Positions 27,408 through 36,139 of a DNA stretch of 64,000 bases are shown here, piece by piece (the first letter of the stretch is position 1; each line of letters starts with the position of its first letter). Location of the stretch: NCBI RefSeq assembly GCF_001553265.1, contig NZ_KQ960613.1, forward strand, positions 1 to 64,000, given 5' to 3'. The stretch is from Prevotella sp. DNF00663. Lineage in GTDB: Bacteria; Bacteroidota; Bacteroidia; Bacteroidales; Bacteroidaceae. The position numbers were made by a program, and so were the translations under genes. The notes below the pieces were generated by a model that was not told where the DNA came from, searched no databases, and was given only the letters and a program-made list of their open reading frames with translations.

Positions 27408-28694
27408 ATGAAAAAAACAACCCTGATACTTTCGGCTTTATTGTGTGCAGCAATGGGCTTCGCTCAACAGTCACGTACCGACATTAAAACCAATCCTCTA
27501 TTCTCTGCCAGCAGCTATTATGCCTATCCCGGCCCTCTACAGCAGAAACTTACCCCTGCTCCTACCGGGTATAAACCTTTCTACATCAGCCATTATGGTC
27601 GACACGGAAGCCGCTGGCTCATCAATAAGAACGATTATCTACAGCCGGTTGCCATTCTACAACGCGCTGATAGCCTAGGTAAACTCACCGCATTAGGGCG
27701 CGATATACTTCGCCGACTTATCATGATTCGCGATGCAAGTAAGAATCGTTACGGCGAACTCACGCAACGAGGAGGCGAACAACACCGCCAAATTGCCAAA
27801 CGCATGATACAGAATTTCCCGGAAGTCTTTGCCGGTCGAACCAATATCGATGCCCGTAGTACCACTGTCATCCGGTGTATTTTCTCCATGGAGAATGCCC
27901 TACAACAATTGCTTCTCATCAATCCCGAATTACAAATCAAACAGGATGCCAGCAACCACGACATGTATTACATGAACTATGACGACCCTGTACTGAACAA
28001 AAAGAAAATGCCGGCCAAAGCCGACGAGGCCTACAAAGCATTTGGAAAGAAATTTCTTCACTACGATCGTGTAATGAATAACCTCTTCAACGACTCCAGC
28101 TATTGGAAGCATCAAGTAAAATACGAGCAGTTATACAGGCGTTTATTCAGTAATGCAGCTAATTTGCAAAGCACAGAATTGCGCCATACGATTTCTTTAT
28201 ACGATCTCTTCAGCGACCAAGAGATTTACAATAATTGGCGCACAGAGAATGCTTGGTGGTATATTACTTATGGTGGTAGCCCATTAAATGGTGGTACACA
28301 GCCTTTCACACAACGCAATTTGCTTCGTAATATCATTGCCCAAGCCGACTCTTGCATACAGTTAGAGCATCCCGGAGCTACCCTTCGCTATGGTCACGAC
28401 ACCGTTATCATGCCACTCACCTGCCTCCTCGACCTAGACGGACTGGGCATGCAGGTAGAGAATCTCGAAGAGTTGGAGACACGCGGATGGTACAATTATC
28501 GTATATTCCCGATGGCTGCCAACATTCAATTCGTATTCTACCGTAAGAATGCAAACGACAAAGACGTCATCTTCAAGGTTTTACGCAACGAAAATGAAGC
28601 TACGCTGCCCATCAAGACAGACATAGCTCCATATTATCATTGGAAGGATTTCAAAGATTACTTCCTCAAAAAACTCGATAGTTATAAAGAATAA
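27408..28694 (+). CDS. Secreted histidine-type acid phosphatase
   Basis: This 428-residue protein has a cleavable signal peptide (MKKTTLILSALLCAAMGFAQ) and belongs to the clade-2 histidine phosphatases. R65-H66-G67-S68-R69 in HYGRHGSRW contains the nucleophilic histidine, and H330-D331 in YGHDTVIMPL is the proton-donor pair. The HD form is typical of phytase/acid phosphatases, whereas the inositol polyphosphatase (MINPP) branch has HAE, so phosphate release from phosphomonoesters or phytate is the best guess. It is probably periplasmic. Its last 13 bp overlap the end of the convergent HAD gene. Confidence 0.88.
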   Translation: MKKTTLILSALLCAAMGFAQQSRTDIKTNPLFSASSYYAYPGPLQQKLTPAPTGYKPFYISHYGRHGSRWLINKNDYLQPVAILQRADSLGKLTALGRDILRRLIMIRDASKNRYGELTQRGGEQHRQIAKRMIQNFPEVFAGRTNIDARSTTVIRCIFSMENALQQLLLINPELQIKQDASNHDMYYMNYDDPVLNKKKMPAKADEAYKAFGKKFLHYDRVMNNLFNDSSYWKHQVKYEQLYRRLFSNAANLQSTELRHTISLYDLFSDQEIYNNWRTENAWWYITYGGSPLNGGTQPFTQRNLLRNIIAQADSCIQLEHPGATLRYGHDTVIMPLTCLLDLDGLGMQVENLEELETRGWYNYRIFPMAANIQFVFYRKNANDKDVIFKVLRNENEATLPIKTDIAPYYHWKDFKDYFLKKLDSYKE

Positions 28695-29350
28695 GAGTCG
28701 TAAGATTCTACTACTTTCAATAGATCCGCGAAGTCATCGATGATGTGTTCAGCTTCAACACTCACCATGTCTTCGCGGCTTCCGTTTCCATAAGTCACCC
28801 CACACGTATGCACACCGGCAGCCTTTCCCATCATCATGTCAAAGGTTGCGTCGCCTACCATCAAGGCCTCATCGGGCTGTAAGTTAAACATTGCCAGTGT
28901 TTTCTCAACCATTTCGGGATCTGGCTTACAATGTTCTACATCCTGAGCACTCACTACCGCCGACATATAATCGTCTAGCTCGAACTCATGGATAAAATTG
29001 AGTAACGAGCCACGATACCGACTACTGGCTATCGTCAGTTTCAAACCGCGCCGATGTAATTCCCTGATAGTATCTATCACATGCGGAAATGGTGGAACGG
29101 CATGCGGAACATTGCGCCGCGTAAATATCTCAGCATAGACCTCTGCACACTTGTCTCCCATTTCATCCGACATAGGAATCAATCTGGTAAACGTTTCTTT
29201 CAGTGGCAACCCAATCATGGCTGCACACTCTTCTCGCGTACGTTTATCCAATCCCAATACATCAATGGTATCAAGCATGGTGTCTGTTATCAACTTCTGA
29301 GTATCACCCAGTGTTCCATCAAAATCCAGTAATACGACTTTTATTGCCAT
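28682..29350 (-). CDS. HAD-family phosphatase, phosphoglycolate-phosphatase-like
   Basis: This 222-residue HAD hydrolase has motif I DFDGTLGDT (nucleophile D9, D11), motif II TIASSRYR, a lysine in EHCKPDPEMVEKT (motif III), and motif IV VGDATFDMMMGKAAG. A helical C1 cap lies between motifs I and II. It resembles phosphoglycolate phosphatases and beta-phosphoglucomutase relatives; the substrate is not determinable. A TACCTTTG box (29370-29377) gives a leader of only about 15 nt. It overlaps the convergent phosphatase gene by 13 bp at the 3' ends. Confidence 0.88.
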   Translation of the reverse strand: MAIKVVLLDFDGTLGDTQKLITDTMLDTIDVLGLDKRTREECAAMIGLPLKETFTRLIPMSDEMGDKCAEVYAEIFTRRNVPHAVPPFPHVIDTIRELHRRGLKLTIASSRYRGSLLNFIHEFELDDYMSAVVSAQDVEHCKPDPEMVEKTLAMFNLQPDEALMVGDATFDMMMGKAAGVHTCGVTYGNGSREDMVSVEAEHIIDDFADLLKVVESYDSYSL

Positions 29351-29369
29351 CCGCTCATTTTTTACAGAG

Positions 29370-29377
29370 CAAAGGTA
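29370..29377 (-). promoter_or_regulatory. -7 box of HAD phosphatase gene
   Basis: On the minus strand this reads TACCTTTG, 20 nt before the start codon. Confidence 0.65.
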
Positions 29378-29440
29378 AGCATAAAAGCATTGTAAAACGA
29401 ACGGCCGTTCATCTTTTATTCTTATTCCAATCTATCTTGA

Positions 29441-29533
29441 TCACATTTGGCTACTCACGCCAAGCGCTCCTAACAAAGCCGTAGCTACAGCCACAATTAC
29501 TTTCAACACCATCTTCCATTTATTTCCATTCAT
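29441..29533 (-). CDS. Smalltalk-type small protein (30 residues)
   Basis: A 30-residue open frame starts MNGNKWKMVLKVIVAVATA and continues through a hydrophobic stretch ending GVSSQM. A clear GGAGGTAAAGTG ribosome-binding site precedes the ATG, much stronger than most in this window. The pattern (short polar N-terminus with K/W, one hydrophobic helix, GALGVSS-like end) matches the family NCBI calls 'smalltalk protein', found in Bacteroidetes and often downstream of HU-like genes, as here (the HU-like gene ends 80 bp upstream on the same strand). It is probably a single-pass membrane peptide. Function is unknown. Confidence 0.82.
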   Translation of the reverse strand: MNGNKWKMVLKVIVAVATALLGALGVSSQM

Positions 29534-29613
29534 CACTTTACCTCCATTTTAAATTTTTAATGATAAAGAGTGGAGTAGGGAGACGTGTCCCCCTTACTCC
29601 AAATTCCACATTC

Positions 29614-30075
29614 TTATTGTCCGACTTCCTTCTTATCGGGAGCTGCGGCATCGGTCTTCTTCACATCATAGTTGGTCAATTCAGCCAACTTAGCCCCATT
29701 CACGAGCACCTTGCTGCGCTTGTGAGACCCTGCATCTATCTTGGTCTCAGGCATAAACAGTACATGAACTCGTTTCACATGCTTTGCGATCGTGTACTCT
29801 TTTGCAGTAGGCGCTGCCAACGAACTGATTCCCAACTTGAAACTTCCAAGTCCGTCGATACGTACACGCTTTGAATTTTGCAATTCGTCTTGCATCACTT
29901 CTACCAACTCGGTAAGCACTGCCTTGATGTCGCTCTTCTTCACAGTACAGTTTCGCTGCATGATTTCTGCGAGTTCATCAGTTCCTACCACACCGTTGTG
30001 TACGGCTCTTGCATACCATTTACCAAGAAATCTACCTTCACGCTTGCACTGATAAAGTTTGTAATTCACTGCCAT
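29614..30075 (-). CDS. HU-family DNA-binding protein, Bacteroidetes long form
   Basis: This 153-residue protein begins MAVNYKLYQCKREGRFLGKW and contains an HU/IHF-like fold (ELAEIMQRNCTVKKSDIKAV dimerisation helices, then VRIDGLGSFKLGI beta arm). A charged, low-complexity C-terminal tail (KKTDAAAPDKKEVGQ) follows. It belongs to the HU-like group specific to Bacteroidetes (TIGR01201/HU-CCDC81-like), several copies of which are usual per genome. The upstream frame adds 21 codons, but the ATG at 30075 has a GAAAGGG ribosome-binding site and a conserved start. The 5' leader from the box at 30218 is about 140 nt. The smalltalk gene follows on the same transcript. Confidence 0.88.
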   Translation of the reverse strand: MAVNYKLYQCKREGRFLGKWYARAVHNGVVGTDELAEIMQRNCTVKKSDIKAVLTELVEVMQDELQNSKRVRIDGLGSFKLGISSLAAPTAKEYTIAKHVKRVHVLFMPETKIDAGSHKRSKVLVNGAKLAELTNYDVKKTDAAAPDKKEVGQ

Positions 30076-30217
30076 AATTGTTACCCTTTCTTTAAGTTTT
30101 AAATTGTTGTTAATAATTAGATTAGTTATGTTCTTCATTCTCTCCCGTCACCCTGACCTTATAGTCGACATCAAAGTCAGCCGTGTCGTTGATTGAATGG
30201 TTATCCTGAACACGATG

Positions 30218-30225
30218 CAAAGATA
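30218..30225 (-). promoter_or_regulatory. -7 box of HU-like gene
   Basis: On the minus strand this reads TATCTTTG and implies a leader of roughly 140 nt. Confidence 0.65.
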
Positions 30226-30365
30226 CAATATCGCTCACCCATTGTCAAGCACTAATGCGATACACAATGCGATACATTCATCACAAAGAGCCCAAACTTC
30301 TATCCGAAATAGCTAAAACCAGCTTTTGAACACCTATTTATAATGACATTATCCCATTTTTTTCG

Positions 30366-30373
30366 TACTTTTG
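30366..30373 (+). promoter_or_regulatory. metG -7 box
   Basis: TACTTTTG ends just before an alternative upstream ATG at 30375, supporting the later start at 30408. Confidence 0.7.
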
Positions 30374-30407
30374 CATGCAAAGAATCAATAAAGAGAAACA
30401 GAACGTT

Positions 30408-32471
30408 ATGGAACAGAAGAAATATCTACGCACCACTGTCACTTCCGCTTTGCCCTATGCAAACGGTGGTGTACACATTGGCCACTTGGCCGGCGTATAT
30501 GTACCGGCCGATATCTACGTGCGCTATTTACGCCTTAAAAAAGAAGATGTACTCTTCATCGGAGGTAGCGATGAGCACGGTGTGCCTATCACTATCCGTG
30601 CCCGTAAAGAGGGTATCACACCTCAAGACGTAGTCGATCGTTATCATAACATGATTAAGAAGAGTTTTGAAGATTTCGGCATCAGCTTCGATATATACAG
30701 TCGTACCACCTCTGATACACACAGTAAATTGGCTTCCGACTTCTTTAAGAAGCTATACGAAGACGGTAAACTCGTTGAGCACGAAACCGAACAGCTATAC
30801 GACGAAGAGGCTCATCAGTTCTTGGCCGACCGTTATGTGATAGGGGAGTGTCCTCATTGCCACAACGACCATGCTTATGGCGACCAATGTGAGAAATGCG
30901 GTAGCGATCTCTCACCTATGGAACTCATCAATCCTCATAGCACTATCAGTGGTTCCGCACCTGTCATCAAGAAGACCAAGAACTGGTATCTGCCCTTGAA
31001 CGAATATCAAGAGTGGCTCAAACAATGGATTCTTGAGAGTCACCAAGAGTGGCGTCCCAATGTCTATGGACAGTGTAAGAGCTGGCTCGACATGGATTTA
31101 CAGCCTCGTGCCATGACGCGCGACCTCGATTGGGGTATTCCCGTACCCGTAGCCGATGCCGAGGGGAAAGTGCTCTACGTATGGTTCGATGCTCCTATCG
31201 GCTACATCTCCAACACCAAAGAGTTGTGCGATGCTCAACCTGAGCGCTGGGGCTCATGGGAGAAATGGTGGAAAGACGACGATACGCGCTTGGTACACTT
31301 CATTGGTAAAGACAACATCGTATTCCACTGCATCATCTTCCCAACTATGCTCAAGGCACACGGAGACTATATTCTACCCGATAATGTGCCTGCCAACGAA
31401 TTCTTGAATTTGGAGAATGACAAGATTTCTACCTCTCGTAACTGGGCTGTATGGTTACATGAATACCTCGTTGATATGCCCGGAAAGCAAGATGTATTAC
31501 GCTATGTGCTCACAGCCAATGCTCCTGAGACCAAGGACAACAACTTTACGTGGAAGGACTTCCAAGAGCGCAACAACTCCGAATTGGTAGCAATCTATGG
31601 TAATTTCGTTAATCGTGCCCTCCAACTCACCAAGAAATACTTCGAAGGAGTCGTACCCACATGCGGCGAATTGCTCGACATAGACAAGCATACCCTCGAC
31701 GAGTTCAAAGATGTTAAGCAAAAAGTCGAGAGTCTTCTCAATGTATTTAAGTTCCGCGATGCACAGAAAGAGGCTATGAATCTGGCTCGTATCGGTAACA
31801 AGTATATCACCGATTGCGAACCTTGGAAAGTTTGGAAGACCGATCCGGAACGTGTCAAAACCATTCTCTACATCTCTTTGCAACTCGTAGCCAATCTAGC
31901 TATTGCTTTCGAACCATTCCTACCATTCTCTTCAGAGAAGTTGCGTAAGATGATTAATATGGACAACTTCGATTGGGCACAGTTGGGCGACACCGACTTA
32001 CTCAAAGCCGGACACCAATTGGCTGAACCCGAACTGCTCTTCGAAAAGATTGAAGACGAGATTATCGAAGCCCAACTGAAGAAGTTGGAAGATACCAAAA
32101 AGGCCAATGAAGCAGCTGCTTACAAAGCCAAAGACATCAAATCAACTATCGCATACGAAGATTTCGAGAAACTTGATATTCGTGTAGGACACATCGTCAA
32201 TTGCGAAAGGGTGAAGAAAGCCAATAAGTTATTGAAGTTCACCATCGACGATGGCAGTGGTCAACCGCGTACCATCGTGAGCGGCATTGCCAAATTCTAT
32301 GAGCCCGAACAGCTCATTGGCAAAGATATCTGTTTCATTGCTAACCTTGCACCTCGCAAGTTGATGGGTATCGAGAGTCAGGGAATGATTCTTTCTGCCG
32401 AGAATTTCGATGGTAATCTAGCGGTTACCCGTGTCGACCGAGAGGTCAAACCGGGCAGTCAAGTACTGTAA
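30408..32471 (+). CDS. metG: Methionyl-tRNA synthetase
   Basis: MetG charges tRNA-Met and initiator tRNA. The 687-residue protein has the class I HIGH motif at 23-26, a zinc knuckle with C148, C151, C161 and C164, the KMSKS-equivalent KISTS at 339-343, an anticodon-binding helical domain, and a C-terminal OB-fold tRNA-binding domain ([20 protein letters not shown]) that dimerises the enzyme. The ATG at 30408 is chosen because the earlier in-frame ATG at 30375 would lie at or upstream of the transcription start. The length fits the MetG form with the fused C-terminal domain. Confidence 0.97.
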   Translation: MEQKKYLRTTVTSALPYANGGVHIGHLAGVYVPADIYVRYLRLKKEDVLFIGGSDEHGVPITIRARKEGITPQDVVDRYHNMIKKSFEDFGISFDIYSRTTSDTHSKLASDFFKKLYEDGKLVEHETEQLYDEEAHQFLADRYVIGECPHCHNDHAYGDQCEKCGSDLSPMELINPHSTISGSAPVIKKTKNWYLPLNEYQEWLKQWILESHQEWRPNVYGQCKSWLDMDLQPRAMTRDLDWGIPVPVADAEGKVLYVWFDAPIGYISNTKELCDAQPERWGSWEKWWKDDDTRLVHFIGKDNIVFHCIIFPTMLKAHGDYILPDNVPANEFLNLENDKISTSRNWAVWLHEYLVDMPGKQDVLRYVLTANAPETKDNNFTWKDFQERNNSELVAIYGNFVNRALQLTKKYFEGVVPTCGELLDIDKHTLDEFKDVKQKVESLLNVFKFRDAQKEAMNLARIGNKYITDCEPWKVWKTDPERVKTILYISLQLVANLAIAFEPFLPFSSEKLRKMINMDNFDWAQLGDTDLLKAGHQLAEPELLFEKIEDEIIEAQLKKLEDTKKANEAAAYKAKDIKSTIAYEDFEKLDIRVGHIVNCERVKKANKLLKFTIDDGSGQPRTIVSGIAKFYEPEQLIGKDICFIANLAPRKLMGIESQGMILSAENFDGNLAVTRVDREVKPGSQVL

Positions 32472-32482
32472 TTTCTCCTTTT

Positions 32483-32584
32483 AGTGTCTGTTGCGAATGA
32501 GATATAGAGTCCCTTATCAACTTTAAGAATTATCACAATGGATTCTCGGTAAAGGGTTTCTACTCCCGATTTGCAACAGACATT
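32483..32584. repeat. Imperfect long inverted repeat between metG and the RAYT gene
   Basis: Arms of about 36 nt begin AGTGTCTGTTGC and end GCAACAGACATT. The outer 10 bp (TGTCTGTTGC) are perfect and the inner part is interrupted. No T-run follows on either strand, so it is not an ordinary terminator. Confidence 0.65.
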
Positions 32585-32613
32585 AAATATAACAACCAAT
32601 ATCTAATAATCCC

Positions 32614-33162
32614 ATGAACATGCCTTGTCGACATACGATTCGCACCCAATGGCATGATTATAATGCAGGTAGCTATTTTATTACTATCTGCACAAAAAAG
32701 CAACAACATTATTTTGGACATATCACTTGCGAAAATTCCAATCCTAAAATAATTCTATCAACCATTGGAAGTTATGCAGAGAGATACCTACAATCTATCC
32801 AACATCACTTCCCTGATATTCAGATACCCCTTTACAGCATAATGCCTAACCACATCCATGCGCTGGTTTTTATCTCCGGAAACTTTTCCTTAAAAGAAAA
32901 AAGAAATCAGGCAAAATCCCCTCCTTATAATATTCAGATGCATTATGCAAATGCAACTGCTCAAAAAGGAAGATTATCTACTGTCATAGGAAGTTACAAA
33001 GCAGCCATCACAAAATATGCATATCAAAACAATATCACCTTTGCTTGGCAAACTAGACTATTTGAACACATCATCAAACATCAAGAAGAGTATAACGCCA
33101 TAGCAGAGTATATACAGAATTATGTAGCACGATGGTATCTTGATAAGTATTATAAACAGTAG
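32614..33162 (+). CDS. REP-associated tyrosine transposase (RAYT, Y1/HUH nuclease)
   Basis: This 182-residue HUH single-strand nuclease is related to IS200/IS605 TnpA. The metal-binding H80-I-H82 lies in IMPNHIHALVF, and Y166 in AEYIQNY is the candidate nucleophile. The N-terminal RHTIRTQWHDYNAGSYFIT is the RAYT signature. RAYTs bind and cleave REP hairpins preceded by a GTAG/GGAG tetranucleotide and are thought to spread them. Here a perfect REP palindrome follows, with its GTAG overlapping the TAG stop codon. The gene is visibly more AT-rich than its neighbours metG and the TonB receptor gene, suggesting acquisition. It lacks the terminal structure of an autonomous IS. Confidence 0.9.
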   Translation: MNMPCRHTIRTQWHDYNAGSYFITICTKKQQHYFGHITCENSNPKIILSTIGSYAERYLQSIQHHFPDIQIPLYSIMPNHIHALVFISGNFSLKEKRNQAKSPPYNIQMHYANATAQKGRLSTVIGSYKAAITKYAYQNNITFAWQTRLFEHIIKHQEEYNAIAEYIQNYVARWYLDKYYKQ

Positions 33163-33182
33163 GGACGCGACATGTCGCGTCC
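33159..33182 (+). repeat. REP element overlapping the RAYT stop codon
   Basis: GTAG (33159-33162, including the TAG stop) is followed by GGACGCGACATGTCGCGTCC, a perfect 20-bp palindrome (33163-33182). Confidence 0.88.
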
Positions 33183-33252
33183 GCAAGTTGAATACACTTA
33201 TAAAAGCATTATCTTATCATTTTAATGAATAAATATTCCCATTTCCTGCAAC

Positions 33253-33276
33253 GGACGCGACGTGTCGCGTCCCTAC
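33253..33276 (-). repeat. REP element in inverted orientation
   Basis: GGACGCGACGTGTCGCGTCC (33253-33272) is followed by CTAC (33273-33276). On the minus strand this is GTAG plus the same hairpin with one central change. It pairs with the element at 33159 as a BIME-like inverted pair 70 bp apart. Confidence 0.88.
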
Positions 33277-33380
33277 AGTCTTCTGCAAGATGGCAAGATT
33301 GCTATTATTAGGTATACGCTCATTTATCTTCGTACCCCCTTTGCTATTCGTTCGTTCGACTATTTAATGAATCGAAATAC

Positions 33381-33411
33381 TTTGAAGAATCACTATTTTA
33401 TCGTACCTTTG
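33381..33411 (+). promoter_or_regulatory. TonB receptor gene promoter
   Basis: TTTG (33381-33384) and TACCTTTG (33404-33411) with a 19-nt spacer; the leader is about 30 nt. Confidence 0.8.
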
Positions 33412-33446
33412 CAACTGTTTTTATACAAATCAGTATTTAATAATTC

Positions 33447-35513
33447 ATGTACAAACAATTTTTCAACAAGCGCTGTAGCCTCAAGTTCAAGCATTTCTCG
33501 AACAAGGGCTATGCTCTCTTCTCCGTGTTGGGACGCGAAGTGCTCGTTGGCACGTTGAGCATCGCAACACTCTCTCACGCGAAAGCAGAGGGAGTAAGCA
33601 CCGTTCAGACTGCCAATGTAGACTCTGCTCTCTATGACAACGGACGTGAAGTGAGCCTCGACGAAGTCAGTGTGACGGCATCGAGAGCACCGCTGACACA
33701 AAGTCAGCAAGCGAGAATGGTCACTGTACTGAGCAAAGCCGACATTGCGGCCGCTCCAGTACAAAGTATTAATGATTTGCTGAAATATGCTGTAGGCGTC
33801 GATGTACGACAACGAGGTCCTTTAGGCACTCAAACCGACGTCAGCATCAGAGGTAGTAACAGTGAGCAAATCACAATTCTACTCAACGGTATTAACATCT
33901 GCGACCCGCAGACAGCACACAACGCCTTCGATTTCCCGGTTGATATTTCTGAAATCGAACGCATAGAAGTGCTGGAAGGCCCCGCCGGACGCATCTACGG
34001 AACGTCTTCCTTGCTCGGCGCCATCAACATCGTTACACGTATTCCTAAACAGTCTGGAGCCTCAGCCCATGTAGAAGCCGGCAGCTACGGTTATCTAAAT
34101 GTCGGTGCACGCACCTACTACTCGCGCGAACATTGGGCACATTCCGTCTCCGGAAGTTATGCCCGTAGCGATGGGTACAGTCGTAACAAGGCCGGTAGTC
34201 TCAATGCCGATTACCGTGGTGGCAAAGCTTTCTATCAAGGACGTTACGACGATAACAGCGTCACCGTGAATTGGCACGCCGGCTTATCTACCAAGAATGT
34301 AGGAAGCAATACATTCTATAGCCCCAAATCCGACAATCAATTTGAACACACTTTCAAGACTTATACGGCTGTACAAGCCCTCACCAAGCAGGGACGCCTA
34401 CATTTCCGACCATCCATTTATTGGAATCGCAATATGGATAGGTTTGAGTTCTTCCGTGGAAAGCTTGATAAGGTTCCATTCAACTACCATCGTACCGATA
34501 TCTACGGTGTCAACCTCAACAGTTATTTCGACTGGTCTTTGGGACGTACAGCCTTCGGTGCCGAGCTGCGCAACGAAGACTTGGTGAGTGGAAATCTCGG
34601 AGAACCGCTCAACACTCCACGACATATCCATGGTACCGACCGCGATTATACATTGGGATTGAACCGCACCAACATCAGCCTCAACCTTGAGCACAACCTC
34701 ATCCTACAGCGTTTTACGCTCTCTGCCGGTCTAGTTGCTGTCAAAAACAGTTGGGCAGAGATGAACATGCGCGTCTATCCGGGTATCGATGCCGGTTACC
34801 GTATTGGCAACAACTGGAAAGTATATGCTTCTTACAACACCTCGCTTCGCATGCCATCGGTCACCGAACTCTACCTAAAGAAAGATGGTTACTTTGCCGA
34901 TAAGCACTTGAAGCCCGAAGAGTTATCGGCTCTTGAAGCCGGTGTGAAATTCCGTTCAAATGCCATTAGTGCCAGTGCTAGTATCTATCACAACCACTAT
35001 AAAAACCTCATCGACTGGATTCGCGATACCCGTCAAGCTGATAATGTGTGGAAATCGGTCAATTTCGGCCGTATCAATGCGTTGGGCATAGAGACCAACG
35101 TAGACATGTCGCTCGCTCATTTACTGCCTTCACAGCGTATTTTAGAGCGTCTTTCAGTGGCTTATAGCTATATTAATCAAGACCGACATGAGGCCGATGG
35201 TATCCAGAGTCAATATGCTTTGGAATATCTACGCCATAAATTGGTTGCCAATCTGCGTACCCATCTTTGGCGGAATCTGCATCTTGCATTGAATTATCGA
35301 CTACAAAAACGTACAGGTTCCTATACCAATAGCGATGGAGCAGTATGTCGATATGCCACCTTTGGATTGCTCGACGCACGTTTATCATGGGATGCCAAAC
35401 ACTACCAAGCCTACATTGTGGGCAACAATCTGCTCAACAAGAAGTACGTAGACTATGGTATTGTGCCACAACCCGGAACATGGTTAGTAGCCGGTTTCAG
35501 CATCAAAATGTGA
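33447..35513 (+). CDS. TonB-dependent outer membrane receptor, BtuB-like
   Basis: This 688-residue receptor imports a ligand across the outer membrane using TonB energy. The N-terminus (FSNKGYALFSVLGREVLVG) is a conserved Bacteroidetes leader preceding the signal region. A TonB-box/plug region follows (EVSVTASRAPLT near 70, then TDVSIRGSNSEQITILLNGI and ERIEVLEGPAGRIYGTSSL), and then a 22-strand-type barrel ending in GTWLVAGFSIKM with the terminal hydrophobic residues expected. The plug resembles BtuB/FepA-like receptors rather than SusC. The short leader holds no cobalamin riboswitch, so the ligand (cobalamin, siderophore or other) stays open. Confidence 0.88.
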   Translation: MYKQFFNKRCSLKFKHFSNKGYALFSVLGREVLVGTLSIATLSHAKAEGVSTVQTANVDSALYDNGREVSLDEVSVTASRAPLTQSQQARMVTVLSKADIAAAPVQSINDLLKYAVGVDVRQRGPLGTQTDVSIRGSNSEQITILLNGINICDPQTAHNAFDFPVDISEIERIEVLEGPAGRIYGTSSLLGAINIVTRIPKQSGASAHVEAGSYGYLNVGARTYYSREHWAHSVSGSYARSDGYSRNKAGSLNADYRGGKAFYQGRYDDNSVTVNWHAGLSTKNVGSNTFYSPKSDNQFEHTFKTYTAVQALTKQGRLHFRPSIYWNRNMDRFEFFRGKLDKVPFNYHRTDIYGVNLNSYFDWSLGRTAFGAELRNEDLVSGNLGEPLNTPRHIHGTDRDYTLGLNRTNISLNLEHNLILQRFTLSAGLVAVKNSWAEMNMRVYPGIDAGYRIGNNWKVYASYNTSLRMPSVTELYLKKDGYFADKHLKPEELSALEAGVKFRSNAISASASIYHNHYKNLIDWIRDTRQADNVWKSVNFGRINALGIETNVDMSLAHLLPSQRILERLSVAYSYINQDRHEADGIQSQYALEYLRHKLVANLRTHLWRNLHLALNYRLQKRTGSYTNSDGAVCRYATFGLLDARLSWDAKHYQAYIVGNNLLNKKYVDYGIVPQPGTWLVAGFSIKM

Positions 35514-35576
35514 TTATAAAATCTATTTTTAACCAATAATAACACGAGTTCGCATAGGATGATATTCATATATCCT

Positions 35577-35584
35577 TACCTTTG
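35577..35584 (+). promoter_or_regulatory. -7 box of NlpE-like lipoprotein gene
   Basis: TACCTTTG, 29 nt before the start codon. Confidence 0.7.
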
Positions 35585-35613
35585 CAACCGATTAATTTAA
35601 TTAAGCAGCAATA

Positions 35614-36060
35614 ATGAAAAAAACATTTATTATGTTGTTGGCTGCCGGTGCTTTGATCGCATCTTGCCAACCCAAGTCTAAAACTGGAGCAAATTCAGAA
35701 AGTACGGACTCTGTAGCAGCAGTTGCCGACACTACCGTATTCGAAGGTACTGTTCCCGCTGCCGATGGTCCCGGTACTCGTTACACTGTAAAACTAGCTA
35801 ACGATTCTACATTGGGATTCGCAGTTGTTGAGACTTATCTCGAAGCAGAGAATGGTCAAGACCAGACCAACAACTACACTGGTAAGGCAGAAAACATTGA
35901 GAAGACCGTTGATGGCAAGCAAGTAAAGGGCTTGAAGCTTCATCTAGGCGATGCCAACGACCTCTACTTCACACAACCTAACGACTCTACACTCCGTATG
36001 GTTTCTGATGAGTTGCAGGAAAGTGCCACAGGTCTCAACTACGACTTGAAGAAGAAGTAA
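35614..36060 (+). CDS. NlpE-like lipoprotein
   Basis: This 148-residue lipoprotein has the lipobox LIASC with acylated C18 after MKKTFIMLLAAGA. A spacer rich in S/T/A and D follows, then one small domain. The VFEGTVPAADGPGTRYTVKL segment and the later ETYLEAENGQ match the N-terminal domain of NlpE (copper/envelope-stress lipoprotein) as annotated across Bacteroidetes. In E. coli NlpE senses surface contact and lipoprotein defects through Cpx; no such link can be claimed here. It lies 100 bp after the TonB receptor but has its own promoter box, and it is closed by a strong terminator. Confidence 0.78.
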   Translation: MKKTFIMLLAAGALIASCQPKSKTGANSESTDSVAAVADTTVFEGTVPAADGPGTRYTVKLANDSTLGFAVVETYLEAENGQDQTNNYTGKAENIEKTVDGKQVKGLKLHLGDANDLYFTQPNDSTLRMVSDELQESATGLNYDLKKK

Positions 36061-36084
36061 GCCAACTCAATATTCATAACATGC

Positions 36085-36118
36085 AAATAGGCCTGTCCAA
36101 ATGGACAGGCCTATTTTT
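36085..36118. terminator. Bidirectional terminator between NlpE-like and GH18 genes
   Basis: AAATAGGCCTGTCC and GGACAGGCCTATTT form a perfect 14-bp stem with loop AAAT and a T-run beyond. Confidence 0.92.
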
Positions 36119-36139
36119 ATATACGAATCGTCCAGATTC

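Noticed and set aside
33412..33446. Cobalamin riboswitch before the TonB receptor gene
   Set aside because: The leader is far too short, and no B12-box-like sequence was found upstream.
33525..33545. GGGACGCGAAGTGC considered as another REP copy
   Set aside because: It lies in the conserved signal-region coding sequence of the TonB receptor gene, is not palindromic, and lacks GTAG.
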